Assembly: GCA_000799755.1 (NCBI GenBank)
Contig: JUHI01000002.1
Location: forward strand, 496,001-560,000
Origin: Martinezella tropici
Lineage (GTDB): Bacteria > Pseudomonadota > Alphaproteobacteria > Rhizobiales > Rhizobiaceae
DNA length: 64,000 nucleotides
Direction: 5' to 3'
Position 1 is the first letter of the stretch. Each line of letters begins with the position of its first letter. The notes under the pieces are model-generated. The model saw only the letters and a program-made list of their open reading frames with translations. It ran no database searches and was not told the DNA's origin. The translations under genes were made by a program, and so were the position numbers. Of this stretch, positions 35,148-43,018 are shown one piece after another.

Positions 35148-35810
35148 CTAGGCCAATGCCAGTTTCGTCTTCTGGTGGCCGGCTTCGTGGAAGTTCTCTG
35201 GGTGCAGCCAGCGCTCGTAACGGGCCTTCAGTTGGGGCCAATCGGCATCGATCATGGCGAACCAGGCGGTGTCGCGGTTCTTGCCCTTGGCGACCATGTG
35301 TTGGCGGAAAATGCCCTCGTAAACGAAGCCGAAGCGTTCGGCCGCCTGCTTCGACGGTTCGTTGAGGTTGTTGCATTTCCATTCGAAGCGGCGATAGCCG
35401 AGCGTGTCGAAGACGTAGGATGCGAACAGAAAAAGCGTTTCGGTCGTTACGCGGCTGCGGGCGATTGCCGGTCCCCACAGGATGCTGCCGATCTCGATGA
35501 CGCCATGCGTGTTGTCGATGCGCATCAGAGCCTGCCGGCCCTCGGCGCGTCCTGTCCGCTTGTCGATCGTTGCGAAGAAGAGCGGATCAGAGCTGGATGC
35601 GGCCTTCTCGAGCCAGGGCGAGAATGCGGCGTAATCGGCGGGTGCATCCTCGAAAAGGTAGCGGAAGCGATCTTCCGCGCCGGGTGCCTGAGCAGAGGCA
35701 AAAAGGTCGTCGCCATGGCGAGCCGCGTCAAGCGGTTCGATCCTCGTATAGTAACCTTCAAGGGTTATGCGCTCGGGGCGAGCCACGCCCTTCCAGTTCG
35801 TGAGATCCAT
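35148..35810 (-). CDS. RimJ/RimL-type GNAT acetyltransferase
   Basis: A 220-residue GNAT of the RimJ/RimL-like class (phrases SILWGPAIARSRVTTETLFLFASYVFDTLGYRRFEWKCNNLN and FGFVYEGIFRQHMV). These acetylate N-terminal or small-molecule amines; the substrate is unknown. Convergent with the AAC(6')-like gene. Confidence 0.85.
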   Translation of the reverse strand: MDLTNWKGVARPERITLEGYYTRIEPLDAARHGDDLFASAQAPGAEDRFRYLFEDAPADYAAFSPWLEKAASSSDPLFFATIDKRTGRAEGRQALMRIDNTHGVIEIGSILWGPAIARSRVTTETLFLFASYVFDTLGYRRFEWKCNNLNEPSKQAAERFGFVYEGIFRQHMVAKGKNRDTAWFAMIDADWPQLKARYERWLHPENFHEAGHQKTKLALA

Positions 35811-35841
35811 GTCAAAATCCTTTGGTCATTAAATGCAGCTT

Positions 35842-35895
35842 AGAGCAATTTCAGCAAAAGTGCGAAGCGGTTTGTGTCCGGAATTGCGCGGAAAC
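35842..35895. repeat. Rhizobial intergenic palindromic repeat
   Basis: The segment starting AGAGCAATTTCAGCAAAAG and ending near GGAATTGCGCGGAAAC has inverted ends (GCAATT near 35845, AATTGC near 35882). I recognise this pattern as one repeated many times between genes in Rhizobium and relatives. It lies between an acetyltransferase start and the end of the next gene. Confidence 0.6.
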
Positions 35896-35901
35896 AATGC
35901 T

Positions 35902-36585
35902 TTAGCGGAGCCGGCCTGATTGTATCAGCTCTGCAAGGGATTGTGGCAGTTCTATTCCGTCCGGCAAGCCGGGCGCTGCCAGCGGCGATACCAGACGGCT
36001 TTCGACCGGCAGGACCCCGGCCCAGACCGGATGGCTGGCTTCGTCCAAATCGCCCGGCGGGCCGTTGCGGATCTTGGCTGAGGCTTCTTCGATTTTCATG
36101 TGCATCACCGAGGTCGCTTTGACCTCCTGTTTGGTCATCGGTCTCAGGCTATCCCAGCGTCCGGGAAACAGGTCTTCGATGAAGCGGCGGAGCGCATCGG
36201 CCTTTTCGTCGAGATCATCCACCAGGCGGGCCGTGCCGAAGACCATGGCCGAGCGATAGTTGACCGAATGATTGAAGGCGGAGCGAGCCATCACATAGCC
36301 GTCCATGATGCTGCAGGTCAGGCAAACAGGCATATCTTCGGCGGCACGCAGGAAGCGGCTGGCGGATGAGCCATGCCAATAGACATGATCGCCCTCTCGC
36401 CAATGCAGGGTCGGCGTCACATAGGGCGCGCCATTGATGACATAGCCGACGTGACAGAGCGGGGCTGCGTCCAGAATGGCGTGAACATCGGCATGGGCGT
36501 GGCTGCCACGCTTCGGGCTGCGTCTTACGCGGGTGCGCTCGGTGGTCGGGTAATTCTTGGTGTCGGGCGGATAGAGATCGGCCAT
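35902..36585 (-). CDS. FMN-binding pyridoxamine 5'-phosphate oxidase family protein
   Basis: A 227-residue split-barrel flavoprotein (phrases HAILDAAPLCHVGYVINGAPYVTPTLHWREGDHVYWHGSS and NYRSAMVFGTARLVDD), the NimA-like branch of the PNPOx family. It may reduce or oxidise small substrates using FMN. It is divergent from the MocR regulator, a common pairing in which MocR senses PLP or related compounds and controls the oxidase-like gene. Confidence 0.82.
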   Translation of the reverse strand: MADLYPPDTKNYPTTERTRVRRSPKRGSHAHADVHAILDAAPLCHVGYVINGAPYVTPTLHWREGDHVYWHGSSASRFLRAAEDMPVCLTCSIMDGYVMARSAFNHSVNYRSAMVFGTARLVDDLDEKADALRRFIEDLFPGRWDSLRPMTKQEVKATSVMHMKIEEASAKIRNGPPGDLDEASHPVWAGVLPVESRLVSPLAAPGLPDGIELPQSLAELIQSGRLR

Positions 36586-36642
36586 GTCGTCCTCGTCGGT
36601 TGAGCGTTGATCTCTGCCAGCAAAGAGGTAGGCTATAAACGG

Positions 36643-36671
36643 CCAGTTTTTTAATTTCTAGCAGACCAGTT
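36643..36671. promoter_or_regulatory. Direct repeats, probable MocR operator
   Basis: CCAGTT at 36643-36648 and again at 36666-36671, spaced 23 bp start to start, each preceded by G plus one variable base. Tandem repeats about two helical turns apart in a divergent MocR promoter are the usual MocR target layout. The second repeat lies just upstream of the MocR start. Confidence 0.45.
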
Positions 36672-36679
36672 GAGGTTTC

Positions 36680-38107
36680 ATGGTAGCGGTGGCGCAGTGG
36701 CAGGCACTCGATCGGACTTCGGGTGACCTGGAGGGGCAGGTCTATCGCCTGATGCGCGACCGCATCCTGCACGGACAGATGCCGGCAGGGCAGCGCGTGC
36801 CGTCGACAAGGATGATGGCGCTCTCGCTTGGCGTTGCACGATCGACCGTCGTCAATGCCTATGATCGTTTGAAGGCTGAAGGCTACCTGCAATCGACGAC
36901 CGGCGCGGCGACGCGCGTCGCGGCTTTCCCGACGACGTCATTGTCCGGACAGGCCGCACCACCGCCGCCAAATCTGCCGCGCGTCACGGAATTCAAGACC
37001 GGGGGGCTGTACGAACCCGGAGTGCCTGACGTTTCGACCTTTCCCCATGCGGCCTGGGCACGCTGTCTCGGCGCCCGGGGCCGCTCTTTGCGGGTGCATG
37101 ATCTCGGTTATCGCGACCACGGCGGTGTCCAGGAGTTGCGCGAAGCCATCCTCGATCACATCGCCGCGACGCGCGGTGTGATCGCTCGTCCCGAACAGAT
37201 CCTGATCATGCCGTCGACGGGAGCAGCGATCGGGTTGCTTGCGAGCGCCCTGATCCGTGCCGGCGATCCGGGTGGCGATGTGGTCTGGATGGAGGAGCCG
37301 GGTTATGCCAGCGCGCAAGCGATCCTGCGCATGGCGGGGGCCAGCCTCGTGCCGGTGCCTTGCGATACCGAGGGCATCGATATCACGCGGGGTACCGGGC
37401 CATCGCCGCGGTTGATCTACGTCACCCCGTCGCATCAATATCCGACCGGCGTGACCATGAGCCTGTCCCGCCGTCTCGCCTTGCTCGAATTTGCCCGGGC
37501 GACCGGCGCGATCGTGCTGGAAGACGATTACGACAGCGAGTTCCAGTATGCGTCGCGCCCGATCGCGGCCCTGCAAGGCATCGACCGCGGCGAGGTGGTC
37601 GCTTATGTCGGGACGTTCTCGAAAACGCTCGCGCCCGGCCTGCGCGTCGCCTATGCCGTCGTGCCCTCCCGGCTCTTGGCAGCGACGGAGGCGGCACAAC
37701 GGCTCAGGGGTGCAATCGTGCCCGTTCATATCCAGGCGGCTCTTGCCGATTTCATGCGCGAGGGTCGGTTTCGCGCGCATTTGAGACACATGAACGCGAT
37801 TTATGCCGAACGCATGGCGGCGACCGTCGAGGCACTCAATCGACATTGCGGCTCCTGGCTGGATGTCGGAGCGGGCAGCGGCGGGCTGCAATTGGCAAAC
37901 TGGTTCCGCGACGTAAAGACCGATGACGTTGCCACGGTGCGGACCATCAATTCCAATGGTTTCGCTGTGAGGCCGATATCGGCGCTGTATCTCGGTCCGG
38001 CGCGACCCGGGCTGTTGCTCGGCATCGCCAGCATGGAAGCCAAGGCCGCGGATGCGGCGGCTGCCAGAATTGCCAGGCTGCTTGCGATGGTGCCCGTCAA
38101 CGCCTGA
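36680..38107 (+). CDS. MocR-type GntR/aminotransferase regulator
   Basis: A 475-residue regulator: GntR winged helix at about residues 15-80 (SLGVARSTVVNAYDRLKAEGYL), then a PLP-dependent aminotransferase-like domain with the PLP lysine context GTFSKTLAPGLRVAY. It probably controls the divergent PNPOx family gene in response to PLP or an amino compound. Its last 11 bp overlap the convergent AraC gene. Confidence 0.9.
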   Translation: MVAVAQWQALDRTSGDLEGQVYRLMRDRILHGQMPAGQRVPSTRMMALSLGVARSTVVNAYDRLKAEGYLQSTTGAATRVAAFPTTSLSGQAAPPPPNLPRVTEFKTGGLYEPGVPDVSTFPHAAWARCLGARGRSLRVHDLGYRDHGGVQELREAILDHIAATRGVIARPEQILIMPSTGAAIGLLASALIRAGDPGGDVVWMEEPGYASAQAILRMAGASLVPVPCDTEGIDITRGTGPSPRLIYVTPSHQYPTGVTMSLSRRLALLEFARATGAIVLEDDYDSEFQYASRPIAALQGIDRGEVVAYVGTFSKTLAPGLRVAYAVVPSRLLAATEAAQRLRGAIVPVHIQAALADFMREGRFRAHLRHMNAIYAERMAATVEALNRHCGSWLDVGAGSGGLQLANWFRDVKTDDVATVRTINSNGFAVRPISALYLGPARPGLLLGIASMEAKAADAAAARIARLLAMVPVNA

Positions 38108-38960
38108 GAAACATGGCCCGGTAGTCGCGTGGGGTCATTCCTTTCAGCGCCTTGAACTGCCTGTTGAAATTGGCGAGCGAGCTATAGCCGACGGCATCGC
38201 TGATATGGTGGACTGCCTGATCGGTGGAGGAGAGGCGGGCGCAGGCGTCGCCGATGCGCATGCGCATGAGATAGTCCGAGATGGTCCCGCCGGTATGCCT
38301 GCGAAACATGCGGTGCAGGCCGGAGACGCTGAGCGCCGCAATATCGGAAAGTTCATCGAGGCTGATCGCACGGGCATAGTGAAGGTGCATGTGGGTCAGC
38401 ACGCGGTCGATGCGCTCACGGCTTTCCTTGATATCCGGAGCTTGCGCCGGCGCGCTTGCGAGCGGCGTCGCCTGCCGATCTCTAGCGACCCTCACCAGAA
38501 TGCCGAGCAAAGCCAGAAGTCGCTCCACGGGCGGCTTTTCGAAAATGGTCTCGAAGGCGGGGCGGACGGCGGCGGCGGTCGTCTCCGAAAAGCGCAGGCC
38601 GTTGTCCCCACGCTGCAGCATCGCCTCGATCGAGCGGAATTCTATCGCGCCGCCCGTCATCTGCAGCAACCATTCGCGATTGAACCAGAGCACCAGCGCG
38701 ATATGCGGCTTGTCCTCGTCGATCTTGGCGCGCGAGACCCAGCTATGCGGCAGGTTGGGTCCGACAAGCACGAGATCGCCGTCGTCATAATCGCCGCTGT
38801 GATCGCCAATGAAGCGCTGCCCGATGGAGTTCAGGGTGAGCGTCAGCTCGAATTCCGGATGATGATGCCACTGGAAGGGGATGCAGTCGTCGAGCCTACG
38901 GTTCAGCATGCTCCAGGATGCTTCGGGCGAACGGGGCAGGACTTCGAGATAGGGCCTCAT
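38097..38960 (-). CDS. AraC-family regulator of the PhyH gene
   Basis: A 287-residue regulator: N-terminal cupin-like sensor (FQWHHHPEFELTLTL) and C-terminal AraC double helix-turn-helix (about 190-285; ISLDELSDIAALSVSGLHRMFRRH and VHHISDAVGYSSLANFNRQFK). Divergent from a phytanoyl-CoA dioxygenase family gene. Tandem repeats (38971-39010) in the shared region are the likely binding site. Confidence 0.9.
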   Translation of the reverse strand: MRPYLEVLPRSPEASWSMLNRRLDDCIPFQWHHHPEFELTLTLNSIGQRFIGDHSGDYDDGDLVLVGPNLPHSWVSRAKIDEDKPHIALVLWFNREWLLQMTGGAIEFRSIEAMLQRGDNGLRFSETTAAAVRPAFETIFEKPPVERLLALLGILVRVARDRQATPLASAPAQAPDIKESRERIDRVLTHMHLHYARAISLDELSDIAALSVSGLHRMFRRHTGGTISDYLMRMRIGDACARLSSTDQAVHHISDAVGYSSLANFNRQFKALKGMTPRDYRAMFLRR

Positions 38961-38970
38961 GGGGCGTCCA

Positions 38971-39010
38971 TAGTATTAGCGAGGCCAGAATAGTATCAGA
39001 ATTGGCCAGA
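38971..39010 (+). promoter_or_regulatory. Tandem direct repeats, probable AraC operator
   Basis: TAGTATTAGCGAGGCCAGA (38971-38989) and TAGTATCAGAATTGGCCAGA (38991-39010) share TAGTAT at the front and GGCCAGA at the end. They are 20 bp apart start to start, so both faces of the helix align. This is the classical AraC-type half-site arrangement, between AraC and PhyH. Confidence 0.7.
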
Positions 39011-39093
39011 GCCGGGCAACATCGACACGAACTTTGGCGCTACAAGTTTTTCGTCACCCGAAACCAAAGGGGTCAGCGAGATGGAGGAAACCG

Positions 39094-40029
39094 ATGCAGC
39101 CTGCCTTGAAACGAGACGCTCACCCGACCGCAGCTTCGGTCACGACGCAACTGAAGGATATCCAGAAGACGTTGCCGCTCAGGGTGCTGTCGAAGGACGA
39201 TTGGCAGCATTGGATCACGAAGGGTTATGTGATCGTGCGCCAGGCGGTGCCGGCAGCGAATGTCGAGCGGCTTGTCGACGTTTTGTGGCGTTTTGACGAG
39301 AAAGACCCGAGCGATCCCTCCACTTGGTATGCGCCGCAGCGGCGCGAGCACAAGATGAAGGAACTCAACAATACCGGCATGCTGGAGATCTACAATCACC
39401 AGTATCTCTGGGATAACCGCATGGAAAAGCGCATCTACGATGTCTTCGTCGACATCTGGGATCGGGAGGATCTCTGGGTCACGATCGATCGCGCCAACCT
39501 CAACCCGCCGAAGAAGGTGAAGGGCAATCCGAACGGCTTCATCCACTGGGATGTTGATACTTCGATCCGTCCTCTGCCGATCGGCGTTCAGGGTGTTCTG
39601 AGCCTGAAGAAGCAGGATGGCGACGTCGGCGGCTTCCAGTGCGTGCCTGAGCTCTTCGAGCATTTCTTCGAGTGGGAAAAGACCCAGCCGGCCGATCGCG
39701 ATCCGATGCACCCGGACATGACGGGTCTTTCGGTCGTCAATATCGACATGGAGCCCGGCGATCTGATGATCTTCAACTCGCTGCTGGCGCATGGCGTCCG
39801 TCCGAACCATTCGGACAACCGCGTTCGCATGGCGCAATATATCTCCATGCACCCGGCGGAATACGACAATGTCGCCGAGCGCGAGGAACGCATCCGCCTG
39901 TGGCGGGAACTGGACTCGCCGAAGCGCGACGCCTTTCCGGGCGATCCCCGCGAATGGGAAAAGCACAATGCGACCACGGCCGAACTGACGCCGCTCGGCG
40001 AAAAGCTGCTGGGCCTCAAGGCCTGGTAG
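39094..40029 (+). CDS. Phytanoyl-CoA dioxygenase (PhyH) family oxygenase
   Basis: A 311-residue Fe(II)/2-oxoglutarate oxygenase of the PhyH type. Likely iron triad H151 and D153 in HWDVD and H233 in LLAHGVRPN, with a basic residue nearby for 2-oxoglutarate. ATG 39094 is chosen because GGAGG lies 7-10 nt upstream. The substrate is unknown. It is controlled by the divergent AraC regulator, which senses it or its substrate by inference. Confidence 0.85.
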   Translation: MQPALKRDAHPTAASVTTQLKDIQKTLPLRVLSKDDWQHWITKGYVIVRQAVPAANVERLVDVLWRFDEKDPSDPSTWYAPQRREHKMKELNNTGMLEIYNHQYLWDNRMEKRIYDVFVDIWDREDLWVTIDRANLNPPKKVKGNPNGFIHWDVDTSIRPLPIGVQGVLSLKKQDGDVGGFQCVPELFEHFFEWEKTQPADRDPMHPDMTGLSVVNIDMEPGDLMIFNSLLAHGVRPNHSDNRVRMAQYISMHPAEYDNVAEREERIRLWRELDSPKRDAFPGDPREWEKHNATTAELTPLGEKLLGLKAW

Positions 40030-40115
40030 GCGCCGTAATCCTAGTTCTTGAAAGACATCGAGCGGCTCGTGGCCGCTCGAATTCGTTATGACTATGCCAG
40101 GATGGATGCGTGGCG

Positions 40116-40697
40116 TCAGATCTCGTTCCAGCGGCGGATGACCGGTTCGGTTAGGTCGTGCTCGTAGCCGAGAACGCTGATGCTCGTGGTGTCGAGGACC
40201 AGATGAGCGCCGCCTTCCGGCGGCAGGCCGACCCAGCGGGCGGCGAAGACGCGCAGGAAATGGGCACTGGAGAAGATCAGGACCGGGCCGTTAATGGCAC
40301 GCAGTTCGCCGATGATCCGGTCGGCACGCGCGCCGACATCGGCAGCCATTTCGCCGTTCGGGCAGCCGTCGCGAAAGACCTGCCAGCCGGGGCGTTCGGC
40401 AAGGATCGCCTTGGTGGTGATGCCTTCATAGGCGCCATAGTCCCATTCCGCCAGATCGTCCTTGACCACGCGGCGATCGCCGAAGCCGGCCAACGCGCAG
40501 GTGTTTTGCGCGCGCTGCGACGGGCTCGACCAGACGGCGGCGAAGTCGATTGACGGCAGGCGGCTCGCGACCTTGCGGGCGGCTTCCTCGCCAGCTGATG
40601 TCAGGGGAATGTCGGTACGGCCGGTGTGCCTACCGGAAAGGCTCCATTCCGTCTGTCCGTGGCGTACGAGATAGACTTCGGGATAGGCGCTGCTCAT
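40116..40697 (-). CDS. Histidine phosphatase family protein
   Basis: A 193-residue phosphoglycerate-mutase-like protein: catalytic motif LVRHGQTEW near residue 12, second arginine in SSPSQRAQNT, and the second catalytic histidine in IFSSAHFLRVFAARW. A phosphatase or mutase; substrate unknown. Confidence 0.88.
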   Translation of the reverse strand: MSSAYPEVYLVRHGQTEWSLSGRHTGRTDIPLTSAGEEAARKVASRLPSIDFAAVWSSPSQRAQNTCALAGFGDRRVVKDDLAEWDYGAYEGITTKAILAERPGWQVFRDGCPNGEMAADVGARADRIIGELRAINGPVLIFSSAHFLRVFAARWVGLPPEGGAHLVLDTTSISVLGYEHDLTEPVIRRWNEI

Positions 40698-40743
40698 GCC
40701 GTTTCTCCTTTTCGGAAAGCCTGATGCGTAGATTCAAACATTG

Positions 40744-40784
40744 AGAGCGTCCTTTTTGCGTCCGTAGGGACGCACGGCGCTCTA
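40744..40784. repeat. Rhizobial intergenic mosaic-type repeat
   Basis: Nested palindromes: TGCGTCC (40757-40763) with GGACGCA (40768-40774) inside GAGCG (40744-40748) with CGCTC (40778-40782). The pattern matches small repeats (RIME-like) common between genes in rhizobia. It is 46 bp upstream of the histidine phosphatase start. Confidence 0.6.
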
Positions 40785-40894
40785 GCGTGCGAAATTCTTC
40801 GCATCTGCGAAGGGTTCTGTCGAGAGTTAAGGCTATTCTGTAAGTGGCGTGACAACCCTCTGCAAATCCAAGCTCTTGCAGAGGGTTGTGAATC

Positions 40895-41101
40895 TCATCG
40901 TTTCACGGCGCGCCGGACGCTGTAGAGGAGGATGGCGAGGCAGCCGACCAGCAGGAGAAGGCCGCCCGCGAGCGGCGGCATGGCGAGAAATTCCACTGCG
41001 CCGGCAATGATAAGAATGAGGATGAGGCAGAGCGTTGCGAGGCTGCCGTCGTCGATGAACATGCCGATGAGCTCGGACAGGGCGATACGCAGGACGTTCA
41101 T
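40895..41101 (-). CDS. Small membrane protein
   Basis: A 68-residue protein with two membrane segments (about 18-38 and 42-62). It starts within the last 4 bp of the preceding membrane protein gene (ATGA-type overlap at 41098-41101), so translation is coupled. An in-frame extension upstream lies entirely inside the other gene and is rejected. Function unknown. Confidence 0.65.
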   Translation of the reverse strand: MNVLRIALSELIGMFIDDGSLATLCLILILIIAGAVEFLAMPPLAGGLLLLVGCLAILLYSVRRAVKR

Positions 41102-41844
41102 TGGGCTGCCTTTGCTGTTGGGTTGCCGCGCAGGCCGCGGATGGTGGCGTAGGAGAAAAGCGAGACGACCGCGAAAATGCCGATCAATGCAAGATCCGCT
41201 CCCGGCCATTGCGCGCCGATGCCTTCGCCGGTCCAGAAGATGCCGAAGCTGGTCAGCATCAGGCCGACAACGAATTTGAGGGTATTTTCCGGCACGGTGG
41301 CGAGCGGGCGATGGACCAGCAGCCCGATCAGCATGACGATCACGAAGGCGGCAAGCGCGCCGAGGCTGGCATAAAGCGTCAGGCCATGTGCGCCACCGAC
41401 GGCGATGACGATGAAGACCACTTCGACGCCCTCCAGCAGCACCGCCTTGAAGGCGGCGAGGCCCGCGAGGTAATCGGCGCGGCGATCGTTGGACTGCGCC
41501 TGCAGCGCGGCCGTCTCCTTCGAGAAGGCTGCTTCCTCGTCATGCAGGGCGATGACGCCGAGCGAGCGGAGGATCGCCTTGCGCAGCCAGCGCATGCCGA
41601 AGAGGATGAGGAGTACGCCGACGACGAATTGCAGCGTTTCGATCGGTATCAGTGCCAGAAGTGGCCCGAAGACAAGAACGAGTGCCGCCAGCACGGCAAG
41701 GGCGAGCGCGGCGCCGGTCAGCGCCGGACGCCAGCTTCTCGTGACGCCGACGGCAAGGACGATGGTGAAGGCTTCCACAACCTCGACGAAGGAGCCGAGG
41801 AAGGATGCCGTCACGGTGGATAGAATGGGTGTGAGGCTGTTCAT
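41098..41844 (-). CDS. Duplicated COG4280-like membrane protein
   Basis: A 248-residue protein with about six to eight membrane segments and clear internal duplication. Residues 14-33 (SFLGSFVEVVEAFTIVLAVG) resemble 131-150 (AFKAVLLEGVEVVFIVIAVG). Residues 69-86 (ETLQFVVGVLLILFGMRW) resemble 187-204 (NTLKFVVGLMLTSFGIFW). Each half carries an ExxE motif (E21/E24 and E138/E141) inside a membrane helix, like tandem-repeat cation transporters. Substrate unknown. Confidence 0.75.
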   Translation of the reverse strand: MNSLTPILSTVTASFLGSFVEVVEAFTIVLAVGVTRSWRPALTGAALALAVLAALVLVFGPLLALIPIETLQFVVGVLLILFGMRWLRKAILRSLGVIALHDEEAAFSKETAALQAQSNDRRADYLAGLAAFKAVLLEGVEVVFIVIAVGGAHGLTLYASLGALAAFVIVMLIGLLVHRPLATVPENTLKFVVGLMLTSFGIFWTGEGIGAQWPGADLALIGIFAVVSLFSYATIRGLRGNPTAKAAQ

Positions 41845-41965
41845 GAAATGAATCCCGAATGACGGTTAGGGCTTTGAATTCGTGCGATGTTTCGCAAAGA
41901 GTTCCTGCTCATGCGCTGCATGAACTCGTGAGTTTGGCATTCCGGTCTGGTCGTCGCGATGCAGT

Positions 41966-42865
41966 TCATTTGCGTTTTCTCGTGCCGCGCTTGGTCCATG
42001 CCTTGTCTATGGCGCCGCGCAACTGGCTGAGCTGGTCCAGGCTGTCGATGGCGACGTCCTTGCCCTTTGCCGCAAGCGCTACGATCAGGGCCTCGATCAG
42101 CACCAGCGTGCCGGCATGCATGGCGAGGTGCCCCGCATTGCCGCGCGGGACGGGCAGGACTTCCGCCACCTTGTCGGCAACCAAGAGGCCGAGGTCGTCG
42201 CTGATCAATATGACCGGCACATCATGCCTGCCGGCCTGCTCGAGCAGTACCTCAACCTCGCGGTAAAGCGGCGCATAGGCGATCACCAGCACCACATCGC
42301 CCTTGCCGATCCAGAGCAGGCGATCGGCAAGCGCGATGCCGGAGGCCGAGAGCGCGTTGGTCGGCAGGCCGATGCGGTTGAACTGCAGGCTGGCATAGTC
42401 CGCCATGGCGCCGGAAGGGCCGATGCCGAAGACATGACGTCGAGCCGCGTTGGCGAGAATATCGACGCAGCGCTCGAAACTTGCGGCAAATTCCTCGCGC
42501 CGCAGGACATCCAGAGCCCTCTCATGCATGCCGATGACGTGGTGCAGCACGTCGCTGGCCTGGCCGCCGGTTTCGGCCAGCGTGCGCTCCATCCGGGCTC
42601 CGGGCGACGGGGTTCCGGTCAGCTCGGCAAGCAGGGCGGCGCGCAGCGTCGACAGGCTTTCAAAGCCAAGGGCGCGGGCAGTGCGTACGACCGTTGCATC
42701 GCTGGTGCCGGCAAGCTGCGCGATCTGGGCGGCCGAATTCAGCAAAGCGGCCTGCTTTTGGTCGACGAAGAAGCGGGCGATGCGTTGTTCCGCCGGCGCC
42801 AGCGTCTCGATCAGGCCGAGAATACGGTCGTCGAAAGCAGCGGGTTTTTGTGTCTTCTCTTTCAT
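41966..42865 (-). CDS. MurR/RpiR-family regulator
   Basis: A 299-residue regulator: N-terminal RpiR helix-turn-helix (about 35-60; SAAQIAQLAGTSDATVVRTARALGF) and a SIS sugar-phosphate domain (about 125-265). The start at 42865 is chosen because a longer reading frame upstream runs through a perfect terminator hairpin (42945-42982). The target is unknown; sugar-phosphate sensing is inferred from the SIS domain. Confidence 0.88.
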   Translation of the reverse strand: MKEKTQKPAAFDDRILGLIETLAPAEQRIARFFVDQKQAALLNSAAQIAQLAGTSDATVVRTARALGFESLSTLRAALLAELTGTPSPGARMERTLAETGGQASDVLHHVIGMHERALDVLRREEFAASFERCVDILANAARRHVFGIGPSGAMADYASLQFNRIGLPTNALSASGIALADRLLWIGKGDVVLVIAYAPLYREVEVLLEQAGRHDVPVILISDDLGLLVADKVAEVLPVPRGNAGHLAMHAGTLVLIEALIVALAAKGKDVAIDSLDQLSQLRGAIDKAWTKRGTRKRK

Positions 42866-42937
42866 CGGATGTTTTCGATTTGTAGTGTATGCTACCAATT
42901 TAATTATCTGTAGCATTTGCTGCAGGAAGATGACAGC

Positions 42938-42982
42938 AAAAAAGGCAATGGGCGCTTCGCTGTGTTGCGAAGCGCCCATTGC
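42938..42982 (-). terminator. Intrinsic terminator of the flavin monooxygenase gene
   Basis: Perfect 16-bp arms (42945-42960 and 42967-42982), a 6-nt loop, then on the minus strand one C and six T (42938-42943). It follows the stop of the gene at 43019 by 37 bp. Confidence 0.9.
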
Positions 42983-43018
42983 TTTGATCGAAAGGCGAGT
43001 GTGGACAGCCGACCGCGG

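Noticed and set aside
42866..42979. Longer N-terminus for the RpiR regulator
   Set aside because: It would be encoded by the perfect terminator hairpin of the neighbouring gene.
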